A DNA stretch of 46,743 nucleotides from a bacterium (lineage in GTDB: Bacteria > Cyanobacteriota > Vampirovibrionia > Gastranaerophilales > Gastranaerophilaceae). The stretch spans positions 1-46,743 of the forward strand of contig JAFUUC010000076.1 in assembly GCA_017471365.1 (NCBI GenBank), given 5' to 3'. Of the stretch, positions 16,971 through 26,235 are shown one piece after another (position 1 is the first letter of the stretch; each line of letters starts with the position of its first letter). The position numbers and the translations under genes were made by a program. The notes beneath the pieces were generated by a model. It was not told the origin of the DNA. It was given only the letters and a program-made list of their open reading frames with translations, and searched no databases.

Positions 16971-16999
16971 AGACACCTTTGAAAAGAAGGTGTCTATTT
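16971..16999. terminator. Terminator between metK and the prepilin pair
   Basis: AGACACCTT and AAGGTGTCT form a perfect 9-bp stem with a 7-base loop, followed by ATTTTATT on the plus strand. It separates the convergent metK and second prepilin gene and may work in both directions. Confidence 0.8.
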
Positions 17000-17019
17000 T
17001 ATTAATAAATAAAATCCTG

Positions 17020-19110
17020 TTATTTTTCTAATTTGCTCAACTCACTCTCAAGTTCATCAAGCTTTTTAATAAGTTGAACATTTTCTTCTTTTAGGGCTTT
17101 TAGCCTTGCTTTGTCATTTTGAACTCTGACAATAAGATTTTCTACCTTAGTATTTAGTTCTTTAACGGCGTTAATTGCAGCATAAAACATCTCATCCCAA
17201 CGAATTTTGTAGAATCCGTCTTTGGTTTTTTGAACCGCAGTAGGGAAAATAGACTTCAAATCCTGTGCAATAACACCGACGTGTGCCAATTTATACGGAT
17301 CAGACTTAAATGTATAATTATAAACATTTAACTTTTTAATCTTCTCCAAGCCATCAGTAAATGGAGCCTCGACATTTTTTAATCTTATATCAGAGACAGT
17401 ATAGCCATGCCCCGTCGGTTCAACTAAAATCGGGCAACAAGAATATATTACACCGTTTTTTGAAGCATAATTAAATGTACTATCATGCAAGTTGTGAGCA
17501 CCGTTTAGAAAAATTTTATCATCAACAATAGTTGTATGACGATCGGTTACATCGACATTTCTCCAAACTTTAATATCCTGACCGAGGGACAAATCACGGT
17601 ATGGGGTATTAATATCATATTTGAAATTTGTACCATCAACAGTGACAGCACTGCCACCGGAATTTTTATTAAACCAGTCATAAGAAGTTATAGCACTTTG
17701 ATTAATAGCACATGAACATGCGGTATGTCCAATGTGTGTTTTATGCCACTTTCCTCTCTTACCCTTAACTGTATCGTCGACAGAACCATCATTTCCTGCC
17801 ATAACATAAAAACTTTTTCCGGCAGGTTTTGTTATTTTAAATGCCATTAATGCAGCACTAACATCCGTACTAGGCTTCAACAATTCTTTCAACTGATCAA
17901 CATAATATTCCAAATTAAGGAATTTGAACCATGTTCCTTCATCTATTTCCGGTGGAGCACCAAACATGTAATACTGACCTCTAACTATTAAATTGCCATT
18001 TATTACAACAGAAGGTGAATTATCAACATTGTGTACTTCCAATACCGCAACACCGCCAAGCTTTTTATTATCAGGAATAGTTACTGTTCCATTATTGTTT
18101 ATCGGTTTACCACCAATAAATACACGTTCGTTGCTATCATTTAATAGCCAATCGCCATCACTAATAGGTTCTTCTGAACCGGAATAAGAACCTATAAAAG
18201 TTTTGTAGCTCGTATTAAGACCTAAATTACCTGCATTATATCCAATTGCCGTATTGTAGCTGCCTGTTTGCAGACCAGATTTATCTGCATCACCTGAAGG
18301 ATAGATATAAGGTCCAACATAAGTATTACCTGTTCCGCTAGACAATTTTGACAGAGCTTGATAACCAAAAGCAGTATTACCCGTACCAGAAGCCAATTCA
18401 GATAAAGCAGTATGACCAACAGCAGTGTTTCTGGCTTGGGTAGAATTATATAATGCTTTTGTACCTATAGCGGTATTGTAATAAGCTTTTGCTAACCTGC
18501 CTGCTTCAGAGCCAATAAATGTCCCCCCTGTTGGAGTAGTAGAACTACCACCTGCATATGCACCAATAGCTGTATTAGCAGTAACTGAAGCTATTGAACT
18601 TAAAGCGTTAAAACCAACAGCAGTATTCATTGCACCTGTAGTTAAGCTGGTCAATGCACCGTACCCAAAAGCTGTATTGTCCTGAGCGGTAGAAATACGT
18701 CTATAAGGACCACCTAACATCATGTTGCCATTCCCAGCGAAAACAGAGGAAATAAGCACCCCCGTCCCGTTACCATAACGAAAATCAATCTGAGCCTGAC
18801 GTTTAGAAGAAGACAGAGCATTAGAAGATCTAATTATTACTTTTGAATACGGAGCATAAATACCGCTAATATCATTTGCCTTTGTTGGAGTAACACCAAT
18901 AAAAGATTCTGCCGGTAAAGACTTATTCACTTCATCAGAATAAGCATCATGCTGGGTATCTTCTTGAATAAATTTCCAAACTTCTTCTGAGGATGCATTA
19001 TTATAACGAACCGTAAAAACAGGTGCAAATGCCGCGAACAATACCGTCAGTATCGATATCATAACCAACAATTCCGCTATAGTAAAAGCTTTATTCTTTG
19101 ATAATTTCAT
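17020..19110 (-). CDS. Prepilin / tail-spike chimera with S74 chaperone domain (2)
   Basis: A 696-residue homologue of the protein at 13687. The prepilin signal has basic residues, then A8-F9 at the expected cleavage site (Ala rather than Gly at -1), Glu at mature position 5 (E13) and a helix ending FAAFAPVFTVR. The shared module follows (SFIGVTP, KVIIRSS, QIDFRYG, MMLGG). Clear tandem NTAFGY/NTAVGF/NTAIGA repeats fill about residues 142-312, then VLEVHN and NGNLIVRG. A unique ~200-residue stretch includes several cysteines. The S74 domain starts at SDIRLK (Ser573) and ends in a long coiled coil. It lies 16 bp after its paralogue in one operon, with GGAG about 11 bases before the ATG. Confidence 0.85.
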   Translation of the reverse strand: MKLSKNKAFTIAELLVMISILTVLFAAFAPVFTVRYNNASSEEVWKFIQEDTQHDAYSDEVNKSLPAESFIGVTPTKANDISGIYAPYSKVIIRSSNALSSSKRQAQIDFRYGNGTGVLISSVFAGNGNMMLGGPYRRISTAQDNTAFGYGALTSLTTGAMNTAVGFNALSSIASVTANTAIGAYAGGSSTTPTGGTFIGSEAGRLAKAYYNTAIGTKALYNSTQARNTAVGHTALSELASGTGNTAFGYQALSKLSSGTGNTYVGPYIYPSGDADKSGLQTGSYNTAIGYNAGNLGLNTSYKTFIGSYSGSEEPISDGDWLLNDSNERVFIGGKPINNNGTVTIPDNKKLGGVAVLEVHNVDNSPSVVINGNLIVRGQYYMFGAPPEIDEGTWFKFLNLEYYVDQLKELLKPSTDVSAALMAFKITKPAGKSFYVMAGNDGSVDDTVKGKRGKWHKTHIGHTACSCAINQSAITSYDWFNKNSGGSAVTVDGTNFKYDINTPYRDLSLGQDIKVWRNVDVTDRHTTIVDDKIFLNGAHNLHDSTFNYASKNGVIYSCCPILVEPTGHGYTVSDIRLKNVEAPFTDGLEKIKKLNVYNYTFKSDPYKLAHVGVIAQDLKSIFPTAVQKTKDGFYKIRWDEMFYAAINAVKELNTKVENLIVRVQNDKARLKALKEENVQLIKKLDELESELSKLEK

Positions 19111-19126
19111 TTACAAATTACTCCGT

Positions 19127-20971
19127 TTATTTTTTTTCAAGTTTTGCTGCTCTAGCGTTCAGATCTGAAACACGTTTCTGAATAGATTTGTTACTATCAC
19201 TTAAAGTATCAACATCTTGAACCATTTGAGCAACATCGTGTGCGATTTTTTCAACTCTTTCATTTATGTGTTTTACAGCATTAATTAAAGCATAAAACAT
19301 TTCATCCCAATGAATACGTAAATACCCGTCATCACCTTTTCTTACAGCATTTGGAAATATTTTTTGTAATTTCTGTGCTATAACACCAACCTGTGGGAGG
19401 CTGTTTTCATCAGCTTTAAAGGTATAATGATAAGATTCGATATTTAAAATTTTATCAATACCGTCATTATTGTTAGATAAATTCTCTTTTAACCTGATAT
19501 CAGATTTTAAATTAGGAAAACCATCAACATTAACAAAACCGTATGAAGATGCGTTAGTAACCCCACTATTCTGATCTCCAGATAAAAAATTATTTGATAC
19601 GGTAGATTTATTAAATAACGCCCAACCACCGGTTAAAGCACAACCCCAATATTTAAGGAGAAATCTATCACAAGTCCATATAGGATCTAAATAACCATAT
19701 GGACGATAACCATATCTTGCTAATTTGCCATCATAACCGGCTGTCTCAGGTGCAAAAAGTCTACCCCTGACAACAAGATTAGAATTTAAAACTACACTTG
19801 CATTAGGATCTTTACTAGTAGGACTAAATCCACCAGCAATATTGTGTACCTCTAGCACAGATCTACCGGCAAAGCCGCCATATGGAGTTCCACCCAAAAA
19901 TACGTAGTTGCCGGTATTTTCATTCATTGGATCCCCTGTTGCACTATTCGTACCATGAACTGCTGATGCAGACTTGTAACCAATACAAGTTCTTACACCA
20001 ACATCAGCCGTAAACGAATCACAAGCACCATATCCAACGGCAGTCATAAAAGACATTTCCGGATTTTTATTCACGTATGTACCGTAACCTAAAATTGTAT
20101 TTAACTGAGCAGTTGTACCATAATAACCTGAAGAACCAATAACATTGTATCCACCAGAAACTTTTGGATACGCACGGGAATTCGCAGACGCACGTCCGGT
20201 TAATCCATTACCTGTATTTGCACCTACAACAGTATTACCAGCACCCCATAAATTTGGTGAAAACAGTGAATTATAACCTACCCCAACACTTGTATCAGGA
20301 GCATTTTCGGTTCTACCGGCATTAGCACCAACAAATGTCGACCAAGAAGGAGTAGCATCGAAATCAAGCCCATAATCTCTAGCCGCATTTGTACCGATTG
20401 CCGTCAAAGAACTCCCGCCCCTGGCACTAGAATCAAACATCGTAAAAGAACCAACTGTTGTCATATTTTGATTTAATGCATTACTAGGTAAACGAAAAGT
20501 ATTTAAACCAAGTACGGTATTTCTTACAAAAGCATCACTTCCTGTATCATTTGATCTATTATAAAACCCTGTACCAAGAAGCATATTACCTCTATCAATA
20601 AATAGTGAACCCGTGTTTGCACCGGTATCACTACCATATCGGAATTGAATCATATGCTGCTTAGTCTTTGCTCTGATGGTTAATTTACCACCATAGTTAT
20701 AATCATTGGCATCAGTAAGATCACCTGGATTTACACCAATAAACGCAATTGAAGGCCAGGATGTAATTTGCGGATCAAAATATGAATCCCTATTAGGGTC
20801 ACCAGTTACATAATTCCAAACAGATTCATTAGACCAGTCCCCACCAACGACTTTCCTTTTTGTCATTATAGGTGCGAGTGCAGCAAACAGCACCGCTATG
20901 ATCATTAATACAATCAACAATTCCGTTAACGAAAAGGCAGATTTACTTCCCTTATTTATAATCATCCTCAT
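19127..20971 (-). CDS. Prepilin / tail-spike chimera with S74 chaperone domain (3)
   Basis: A 614-residue third paralogue. Its prepilin signal has A12-F13 at the cleavage site, Glu at mature position 5 (E17), and a helix ending FAALAPIMTKRK. The shared module has AFIGVNP, KLTIRAK, MIQFRYG and MLLGTG. The central repeats (about residues 145-330) are more degenerate than in the other two. VLEVHN and NSNLVVRG follow. The S74 chaperone starts at SDIRLK (Ser490), with the conserved PQVGVIAQKLQKIFPNAV and a C-terminal coiled coil. It is the first gene of the pair and has its own strong promoter. ATG at 20971 or the one two codons later are both possible; GGAG precedes them. Confidence 0.85.
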   Translation of the reverse strand: MRMIINKGSKSAFSLTELLIVLMIIAVLFAALAPIMTKRKVVGGDWSNESVWNYVTGDPNRDSYFDPQITSWPSIAFIGVNPGDLTDANDYNYGGKLTIRAKTKQHMIQFRYGSDTGANTGSLFIDRGNMLLGTGFYNRSNDTGSDAFVRNTVLGLNTFRLPSNALNQNMTTVGSFTMFDSSARGGSSLTAIGTNAARDYGLDFDATPSWSTFVGANAGRTENAPDTSVGVGYNSLFSPNLWGAGNTVVGANTGNGLTGRASANSRAYPKVSGGYNVIGSSGYYGTTAQLNTILGYGTYVNKNPEMSFMTAVGYGACDSFTADVGVRTCIGYKSASAVHGTNSATGDPMNENTGNYVFLGGTPYGGFAGRSVLEVHNIAGGFSPTSKDPNASVVLNSNLVVRGRLFAPETAGYDGKLARYGYRPYGYLDPIWTCDRFLLKYWGCALTGGWALFNKSTVSNNFLSGDQNSGVTNASSYGFVNVDGFPNLKSDIRLKENLSNNNDGIDKILNIESYHYTFKADENSLPQVGVIAQKLQKIFPNAVRKGDDGYLRIHWDEMFYALINAVKHINERVEKIAHDVAQMVQDVDTLSDSNKSIQKRVSDLNARAAKLEKK

Positions 20972-21001
20972 AAAACTCCAGCATATACTGTTAACAATAT
21001 T

Positions 21002-21030
21002 ATTATACCATAATAGTAAGTTTTATTCAA
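21002..21030 (-). promoter_or_regulatory. Promoter of the divergent S74 prepilin operon
   Basis: On the minus strand TTGAAT (21030-21025), a 17-bp spacer and TATAAT (21007-21002) lead to a short leader with GCTGGAG before the ATG at 20971. The leader element ATGCTGGAG also occurs before the prepilin gene at 13687. Confidence 0.85.
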
Positions 21031-21104
21031 CCGGAAATTAAAAATACCACCCTATGGAGTTATTTCAGCTATCACAAAACTTTACAAAATATCACCTTCT
21101 ATCA

Positions 21105-21113
21105 TGTTATACT
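21105..21113 (+). promoter_or_regulatory. Extended -10 promoter of the MFS gene
   Basis: TGTTATACT is an extended -10 (TG-N-TATACT). The ATG at 21123 starts nine bases later with no Shine-Dalgarno site, so the leader would be zero to two bases. Confidence 0.55.
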
Positions 21114-21122
21114 CAGTGCAGC

Positions 21123-22508
21123 ATGAAACAAATACGAATAAAATGGATAATTTGTTTATTTGTAATCTTGGGTAATTTTCTTGGAATGCTTGATTCAACT
21201 ACGGTACAATTGGCACTTTACCCGATTTCGCAGGGACTTGGTATTTCTCTTGTCCAAGTTCAATGGGTGATGATTGCTTATATGCTTGTATTAACTGTTT
21301 TTTTACCATTTTTTGGTAAACTCGGAGATATTTTCCCCAAAAATAAAGTTTATTCTTCAGGCTTTTTTATTTTTGCGTTAGGGGCTTTGCTCAATGTATT
21401 TACGCCGAATTTTACAACACTCATTGTTTTTCGCTGTATAGAAGCAATAGGTGCATCTATAATGATCGCCAACGGACCGGCAGTTATTGCAACGTTATTT
21501 AAAGGTGAAAATAGAGGTAAAGCTTTAGGGCTTAATGCCTGTTTAGTCGCGGTAGGAGGCATGAGTGGCCCGGCAATTGGAGGAGCATTTATACATTTTT
21601 TTGGCTGGAGAACAATATTTCTACCTTCGATTCCATTTGCAATTTTAGGCGGAATACTTTCTTATAGACTTTTGCCGACATTCGCTAAGAAAAAATATTT
21701 CAAATTTGATTACAAGGGTTTTATATATTTTTCAATTGCATTATTTGCTCTTTTATTAACAATTTCTGAAGGTCATAACTGGGGTTGGAAATCACTGAAA
21801 ATCATAATTTTAGGTATTTTAACATTATTATTTGGCGGTTTGTTTTATTTCAGAGATAAAAAAATAAATTATCCAATGATAAATTTTAATATGTTCAAAA
21901 TTAAATCATTCACTTTTGGCAATATAGCAGTTATGACCTCGTATATGACAATGTTTACTAACGGGATTTTACTACCGCTTTTTTTACAAGAAATAATGCA
22001 ACATAATGCTTTACTGACTGGTTTTTTAATATTACCATATTCAATTGCTTCTTCAGCAATAGCCCCTTTTGCCGGTGCTTATGCCGGTAAACACGGAAGT
22101 CGAAAACTTACTGCCATAGGATCAAGTATTTATATACTCGCACTGGTTATTTTTACAACTTTCAACACATCAACTCAAATTTGGCAAATTGTGTTTGCTT
22201 CTGTAGTAATGGGGTGCGGCAATGGATTTTTTCAATCCCCATCTAATACAGCTATAATAACAAGTGTCAACAAATCTGAACTTGGTATTGCAAGCGGAAT
22301 ACTCTCACTTTCACGGAACCTTGGTAACATTCTTGGAGTTGCAGTCACTATAACATTGTTTGATAATTTTAAAAATAATTTTTTGCAAAGTGGTGAAACT
22401 TACAAACAAGCTTTTTTAAATTCATACCATTTAACAATGTGTTTTGGTATGTTATTTGGGTTAATTTGTCTTTCTTCCTCCTTAATAGCTTACAAAAATA
22501 AAGCTTGA
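21123..22508 (+). CDS. MFS multidrug-type exporter (DHA2 / EmrB-QacA family)
   Basis: A 461-residue inner-membrane transporter, probably 14 transmembrane helices as in the drug:H+ antiporter-2 family. The first helix carries NFLGMLDSTTVQLALYPI, corresponding to the family LDxTIVNVALP motif. Helix 2-3 has GKLGDIFPKNKVYSSG (motif A, GxLaDrxGrkxxx), and motif C-like GPAIGGAFIHFFGWRTIF follows. The substrate cannot be predicted. An in-frame ATG at 21054 exists, but the -10 lies between it and 21123, so 21123 is preferred. Confidence 0.85.
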   Translation: MKQIRIKWIICLFVILGNFLGMLDSTTVQLALYPISQGLGISLVQVQWVMIAYMLVLTVFLPFFGKLGDIFPKNKVYSSGFFIFALGALLNVFTPNFTTLIVFRCIEAIGASIMIANGPAVIATLFKGENRGKALGLNACLVAVGGMSGPAIGGAFIHFFGWRTIFLPSIPFAILGGILSYRLLPTFAKKKYFKFDYKGFIYFSIALFALLLTISEGHNWGWKSLKIIILGILTLLFGGLFYFRDKKINYPMINFNMFKIKSFTFGNIAVMTSYMTMFTNGILLPLFLQEIMQHNALLTGFLILPYSIASSAIAPFAGAYAGKHGSRKLTAIGSSIYILALVIFTTFNTSTQIWQIVFASVVMGCGNGFFQSPSNTAIITSVNKSELGIASGILSLSRNLGNILGVAVTITLFDNFKNNFLQSGETYKQAFLNSYHLTMCFGMLFGLICLSSSLIAYKNKA

Positions 22509-22536
22509 TTTTATAAACTCATTGTTTTAATATACA

Positions 22537-22553
22537 AGTGTAAGAATTACACT
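22537..22553. promoter_or_regulatory. Perfect inverted repeat upstream of typA
   Basis: AGTGTAA-GAA-TTACACT is a 7-bp perfect inverted repeat with a 3-base spacer. It lies just upstream of TATAAC (22561-22566), the probable -10 of typA, so it occupies the -35 region like an operator. It has no T-run and is a poor terminator for the preceding MFS gene. Confidence 0.5.
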
Positions 22554-22580
22554 AAACGAATATAACGATTGGCGGTATGT

Positions 22581-24380
22581 ATGACAACTTGTAATGAAAA
22601 CATAAGAAATATAGCTATAATTGCACACGTTGACCACGGTAAAACAACGTTAGTTGACTGCTTACTTAAACAAGCGGGCGTTTTTAGGGATAATCAACAC
22701 GTAGAAGAACGTGTACTTGATAGTAATGAACTTGAAAAGGAGCGTGGAATAACAATCCTTTCTAAAAATATTTCGATAAATTACAAGGGGACAAAAATTA
22801 ATGTTGTTGACACACCGGGACACGCTGATTTTGGTGGCGAAGTAGAACGTGTACTTGGTATGGTAGATGGAGCTTTATTGATTGTTGATGCTGCCGAAGG
22901 TCCTATGCCACAGACAAGATTTGTGCTTTCAAAAGCTTTAGAACTGGGTTTAAAAATAATTGTTGTTATAAACAAAATTGATAAACCGGCTGCTGAACCT
23001 TTGACAGCTTTAGATAAGGTTTTTGATTTATTTACAGAACTAACCGAAAGACAAGATTTGATTGATTTTCCATTTATTTTTGCAAGTAGTTTGCAAGGTT
23101 TTGCGATAAATGATCTAGAAGATGAACGCAAGGATATGATACCGCTTTTGGATTGTATTTTAGAGAATATACAGCCTCCTGAAGGCGATGAAAACCTTCC
23201 TTTTCAATTTAGAGCCACAACTCTTGACTATAACGAATATGTGGGAAGGATAGTTATAGGAAGAATTGCACAAGGGAAAGTTCATTCGCAAGACATAGTC
23301 TGTCATATTCAAGCTGATGGAACTCAATCGAAAAGCAAAATCACAAAATTATTTGGCTTTCATGATCTTGGTAGAACAGAAATTCAAGAAGCAAGTGCCG
23401 GTGATATTGTTGGTATAGCCGGTTTTTCTGATATACAGATAGGAGAAACTCTTTGTGACCCTGAAAATCCTAAGGCTTTACCTTTAATAAAAGTTGACGA
23501 ACCGACCTTACAGATGAATTTTTCAGTAAATGACAGTCCATTTGCCGGTACAGAAGGGAAGTTTGTGACCTCACGTCAACTTAGGAAAAGACTTTATACA
23601 GAGCTTGAAAAAAATGTAAGTCTACGAGTTGAGGACACAGATTCTACTGACTGTTTTAAGGTTTCAGGTCGTGGTGAGTTACATTTGAGTATTTTAATAG
23701 AAACAATGCGTCGTGAAGGCTATGAATTTGCAGTTTCAAAACCTGAGGTTATATTTAAAAATATAAACGGAGAACAATGCGAACCATACGAAAATCTTAT
23801 TGTTGATGTTCCAGATGAGTATGCCGGCAGTTCTATCGAGCGATTGGCGGGTAGAAAGGCTGAAATGAAAGATATGCAATCGGCTAAAGGAAGAACTCAT
23901 ATGACATTCCACATTCCCGCACGTGGTTTAATTGGTTTTAGAGGTGAATTTATAAGAATGACTCGCGGTGAAGGTATAATGTACCATACATTTCTTCATT
24001 ACAGACCATATGCAGGAGATATAAATCGTCAACGCAGCGGCTCTATCATTGCTCATGAGCAAGGAGAAGCTATTCCTTATGCATTAGCACAGTTTGAAGA
24101 TCGTGGTGTTTTCTTTATTACCCCAAAAACCAAAGTTTATCGCGGTATGATTATAGGTGAAGGAAACAAACCTCAAGATATAACGGTAAATATTTGCAAG
24201 ACTAAAAAATTGACGAATATGAGAAGTTCTACAGCGGATGTGATGGTTACCCTGCAAGCACCAAGAATATTAACACTGGAAGAAGCTCTAGAATACATTT
24301 CTGATGATGAGCTTGTTGAGATTACTCCGGAAAATATTCGACTAAGAAAATCGGACTTGAATAAAAAAATCTATAATTAA
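22581..24380 (+). CDS. typA: Ribosome-associated GTPase TypA/BipA
   Basis: A translational GTPase of 599 residues. G1 is AHVDHGKTTL, the switch region has ERGITILSKN, G3 is DTPGHADFGGEVERVL, and G4 is NKIDKP. A C-terminal BipA domain has GRGELHLSILIETMRREGYEF and RGLIGFRGEF. TypA acts in 50S assembly and stress or cold adaptation. ATG at 22581 is preferred to the in-frame TTG at 22569; GGCGG sits 5 bases upstream. Its stop codon directly abuts that of the convergent dnaX. Confidence 0.95.
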   Translation: MTTCNENIRNIAIIAHVDHGKTTLVDCLLKQAGVFRDNQHVEERVLDSNELEKERGITILSKNISINYKGTKINVVDTPGHADFGGEVERVLGMVDGALLIVDAAEGPMPQTRFVLSKALELGLKIIVVINKIDKPAAEPLTALDKVFDLFTELTERQDLIDFPFIFASSLQGFAINDLEDERKDMIPLLDCILENIQPPEGDENLPFQFRATTLDYNEYVGRIVIGRIAQGKVHSQDIVCHIQADGTQSKSKITKLFGFHDLGRTEIQEASAGDIVGIAGFSDIQIGETLCDPENPKALPLIKVDEPTLQMNFSVNDSPFAGTEGKFVTSRQLRKRLYTELEKNVSLRVEDTDSTDCFKVSGRGELHLSILIETMRREGYEFAVSKPEVIFKNINGEQCEPYENLIVDVPDEYAGSSIERLAGRKAEMKDMQSAKGRTHMTFHIPARGLIGFRGEFIRMTRGEGIMYHTFLHYRPYAGDINRQRSGSIIAHEQGEAIPYALAQFEDRGVFFITPKTKVYRGMIIGEGNKPQDITVNICKTKKLTNMRSSTADVMVTLQAPRILTLEEALEYISDDELVEITPENIRLRKSDLNKKIYN

Positions 24381-26192
24381 TTACTCTATTAATTTTCCTT
24401 CAAACAAGTCCATAACCATATTTACATTATCGGAATGAAACGAACTATCCGGTCTTGTTTCCATTTTAGGCGTAATGGTATTGACTTTTTCATCCACAAA
24501 TTCATCTTCAGTTGAAGGATTAAAATTCAAAACTTTTGGAGGTACCGATTCTTCAACTTGTTGAGTATCAGACGAGAATGACTGTTCTTTTTTTAATTTA
24601 GCATCCCCTGCCTGTGGAGAACGTAAGGTTAATTTCGGTTCTGTATTGAATATTGCCTTTGCAGCCGCTGCAATGGACTTGTGATAATTATCTTCTTGAG
24701 TAAATTTTTTAAGCCAATTTTCACTTTTAACAGCAATAATAACTTCATCAGGCTTTATTACAATCGGAAAACCTTGCTGAGATAGAATTGCTCTTGTAGG
24801 AATACTCGAAATACTATCTAAAAATTTATTCCAAAGACTGTCTATATTATTAGTATTAACAGGACTTGAAATGCTTTCATTTGCTGGTTGCTTTGTAATT
24901 TCAGACACATTTTGTTGCGGCTGTTCAATTTTATCCGCAGACTTCACTGAAGGTTGTGGAGTTTGAAGCGGCTGTTTAAAAACTGGTGAAGGAGGAGTGT
25001 TATAAGCTGAAACATTCACCATTTTTGGAGCTTCACCACCCTCTAATGCAAACAATCTTGACTGCAAATCAGAAAGTTTTGTATTTTGTGCCAAATTCGC
25101 CATATCCAAAACTGCGATATCAAGCCAGAGTTTAGGATTTGAAGTTAATTTTAATTCTTTGATATAATTTGCACATTTGTCAGTCAAAGCAACAATTTGA
25201 TGAACTTCTATATTTTCTACCGACTTTACTGCAATAGAAATTTGAGACTCATTTATTTGAACTATTTTAGCAGAATCGCTTGCTCCAACAGACTTTATAA
25301 CCAAAACATTTCTAAGGTATTCTAAAAAATTAGAAAGAATTTGGACAGGCTCATTACCTTGATCGTATATAGAATTAAGGATTTCTAACGCTCCATTTTG
25401 ATCAGAATTTGCAATTTTTACGAACAAAGAATTAAGAAATTCAAAAGATAAACGCCCCAAAAGTTTATTTATATCATCGACTGAAATAGCTTCATCTATA
25501 GAATTTAAAACACTCAATTGATCCAATAATGCGATACTATCTCGCATACCACCGGCAGAGTTTTGAGCTATATAACTTAAAGCATCGTCAGTTATATTTA
25601 TATTTTCCTTATCTGAAATATAACGTAAATGTTTTGCGATATCTTCAGTAGTTATACGCTTAAAGTCAAATCTTTGACAGCGACTTTTTATAGTATCCAA
25701 GACCTTATGAACTTCAGTCGTTGCAAGTATGAATATAACATTTTCAGGTGGTTCTTCCAGAGTTTTTAATAGTGCGTTAAAAGCTTGCGGCGTAAGCATA
25801 TGAACTTCATCGATAATATATATTTTGTATCTGCTGTGAACAGGAGCCAACGCAACTTTTTGAATAATATCATCAGCATCATTAACAGAACGATTGCTGG
25901 CAGCATCAATTTCAATTACATCAATAGGAACCGAATTGGTTATATTTACACAATTTTCACACTCATTGCAAGGGGCAACCGTAGGACCATTTTTACAATT
26001 TAAAGACTTTGCGAATATTCTTGCCGTCGAAGTTTTGCCTGTGCCTCGCGGTCCGGTAAATAAATACGCGTGAGAAATTCTATCTGTTTGAATAGCATTA
26101 GAAAGTGCTTTTTTAATATGAGATTGCCCAACAATTTGTTCCAAAGTTTGTGGACGGTACTTCCTATACAAAGGGATGTAATTTTTATTCAT
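24381..26192 (-). CDS. dnaX: DNA polymerase III subunit gamma/tau
   Basis: The clamp-loader ATPase, 603 residues. The AAA+ core has Walker A GPRGTGKTS (from residue 47) and a zinc site of Cys66, 75, 78 and 81. It also has the Walker B IIDEVHML, a sensor segment and the arginine-finger region SRCQRFDF. After residue ~370 comes a Pro/Gln/Ser-rich linker, then a tau-like C-terminal domain. A TG-A-TATAAT extended -10 lies nine bases before the ATG and no Shine-Dalgarno is seen, so the mRNA is probably leaderless or nearly so. Confidence 0.93.
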   Translation of the reverse strand: MNKNYIPLYRKYRPQTLEQIVGQSHIKKALSNAIQTDRISHAYLFTGPRGTGKTSTARIFAKSLNCKNGPTVAPCNECENCVNITNSVPIDVIEIDAASNRSVNDADDIIQKVALAPVHSRYKIYIIDEVHMLTPQAFNALLKTLEEPPENVIFILATTEVHKVLDTIKSRCQRFDFKRITTEDIAKHLRYISDKENINITDDALSYIAQNSAGGMRDSIALLDQLSVLNSIDEAISVDDINKLLGRLSFEFLNSLFVKIANSDQNGALEILNSIYDQGNEPVQILSNFLEYLRNVLVIKSVGASDSAKIVQINESQISIAVKSVENIEVHQIVALTDKCANYIKELKLTSNPKLWLDIAVLDMANLAQNTKLSDLQSRLFALEGGEAPKMVNVSAYNTPPSPVFKQPLQTPQPSVKSADKIEQPQQNVSEITKQPANESISSPVNTNNIDSLWNKFLDSISSIPTRAILSQQGFPIVIKPDEVIIAVKSENWLKKFTQEDNYHKSIAAAAKAIFNTEPKLTLRSPQAGDAKLKKEQSFSSDTQQVEESVPPKVLNFNPSTEDEFVDEKVNTITPKMETRPDSSFHSDNVNMVMDLFEGKLIE

Positions 26193-26201
26193 GATAGAGT
26201 T

Positions 26202-26210
26202 ATTATATCA
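26202..26210 (-). promoter_or_regulatory. Extended -10 promoter of dnaX
   Basis: On the minus strand TGATATAAT reads as TG-A-TATAAT, nine bases before the dnaX ATG at 26192. It lies in the short divergent gap shared with ldcA. Confidence 0.55.
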
Positions 26211-26235
26211 GATAATTTTTAAAAAGGGTTAATAT

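Noticed and set aside
13687-20971. A prophage, because of tail-fibre-like repeats and S74 domains
   Set aside because: No capsid, terminase, portal, integrase or lysis genes are present. All three proteins begin with a prepilin signal, and they surround the housekeeping gene metK.
24588-24594. A7 run in dnaX that might cause transcriptional slippage and a short gamma subunit
   Set aside because: It lies near residue 534, far beyond the position where known dnaX frameshifts create gamma, and no stimulatory hairpin or Shine-Dalgarno-like element is evident.
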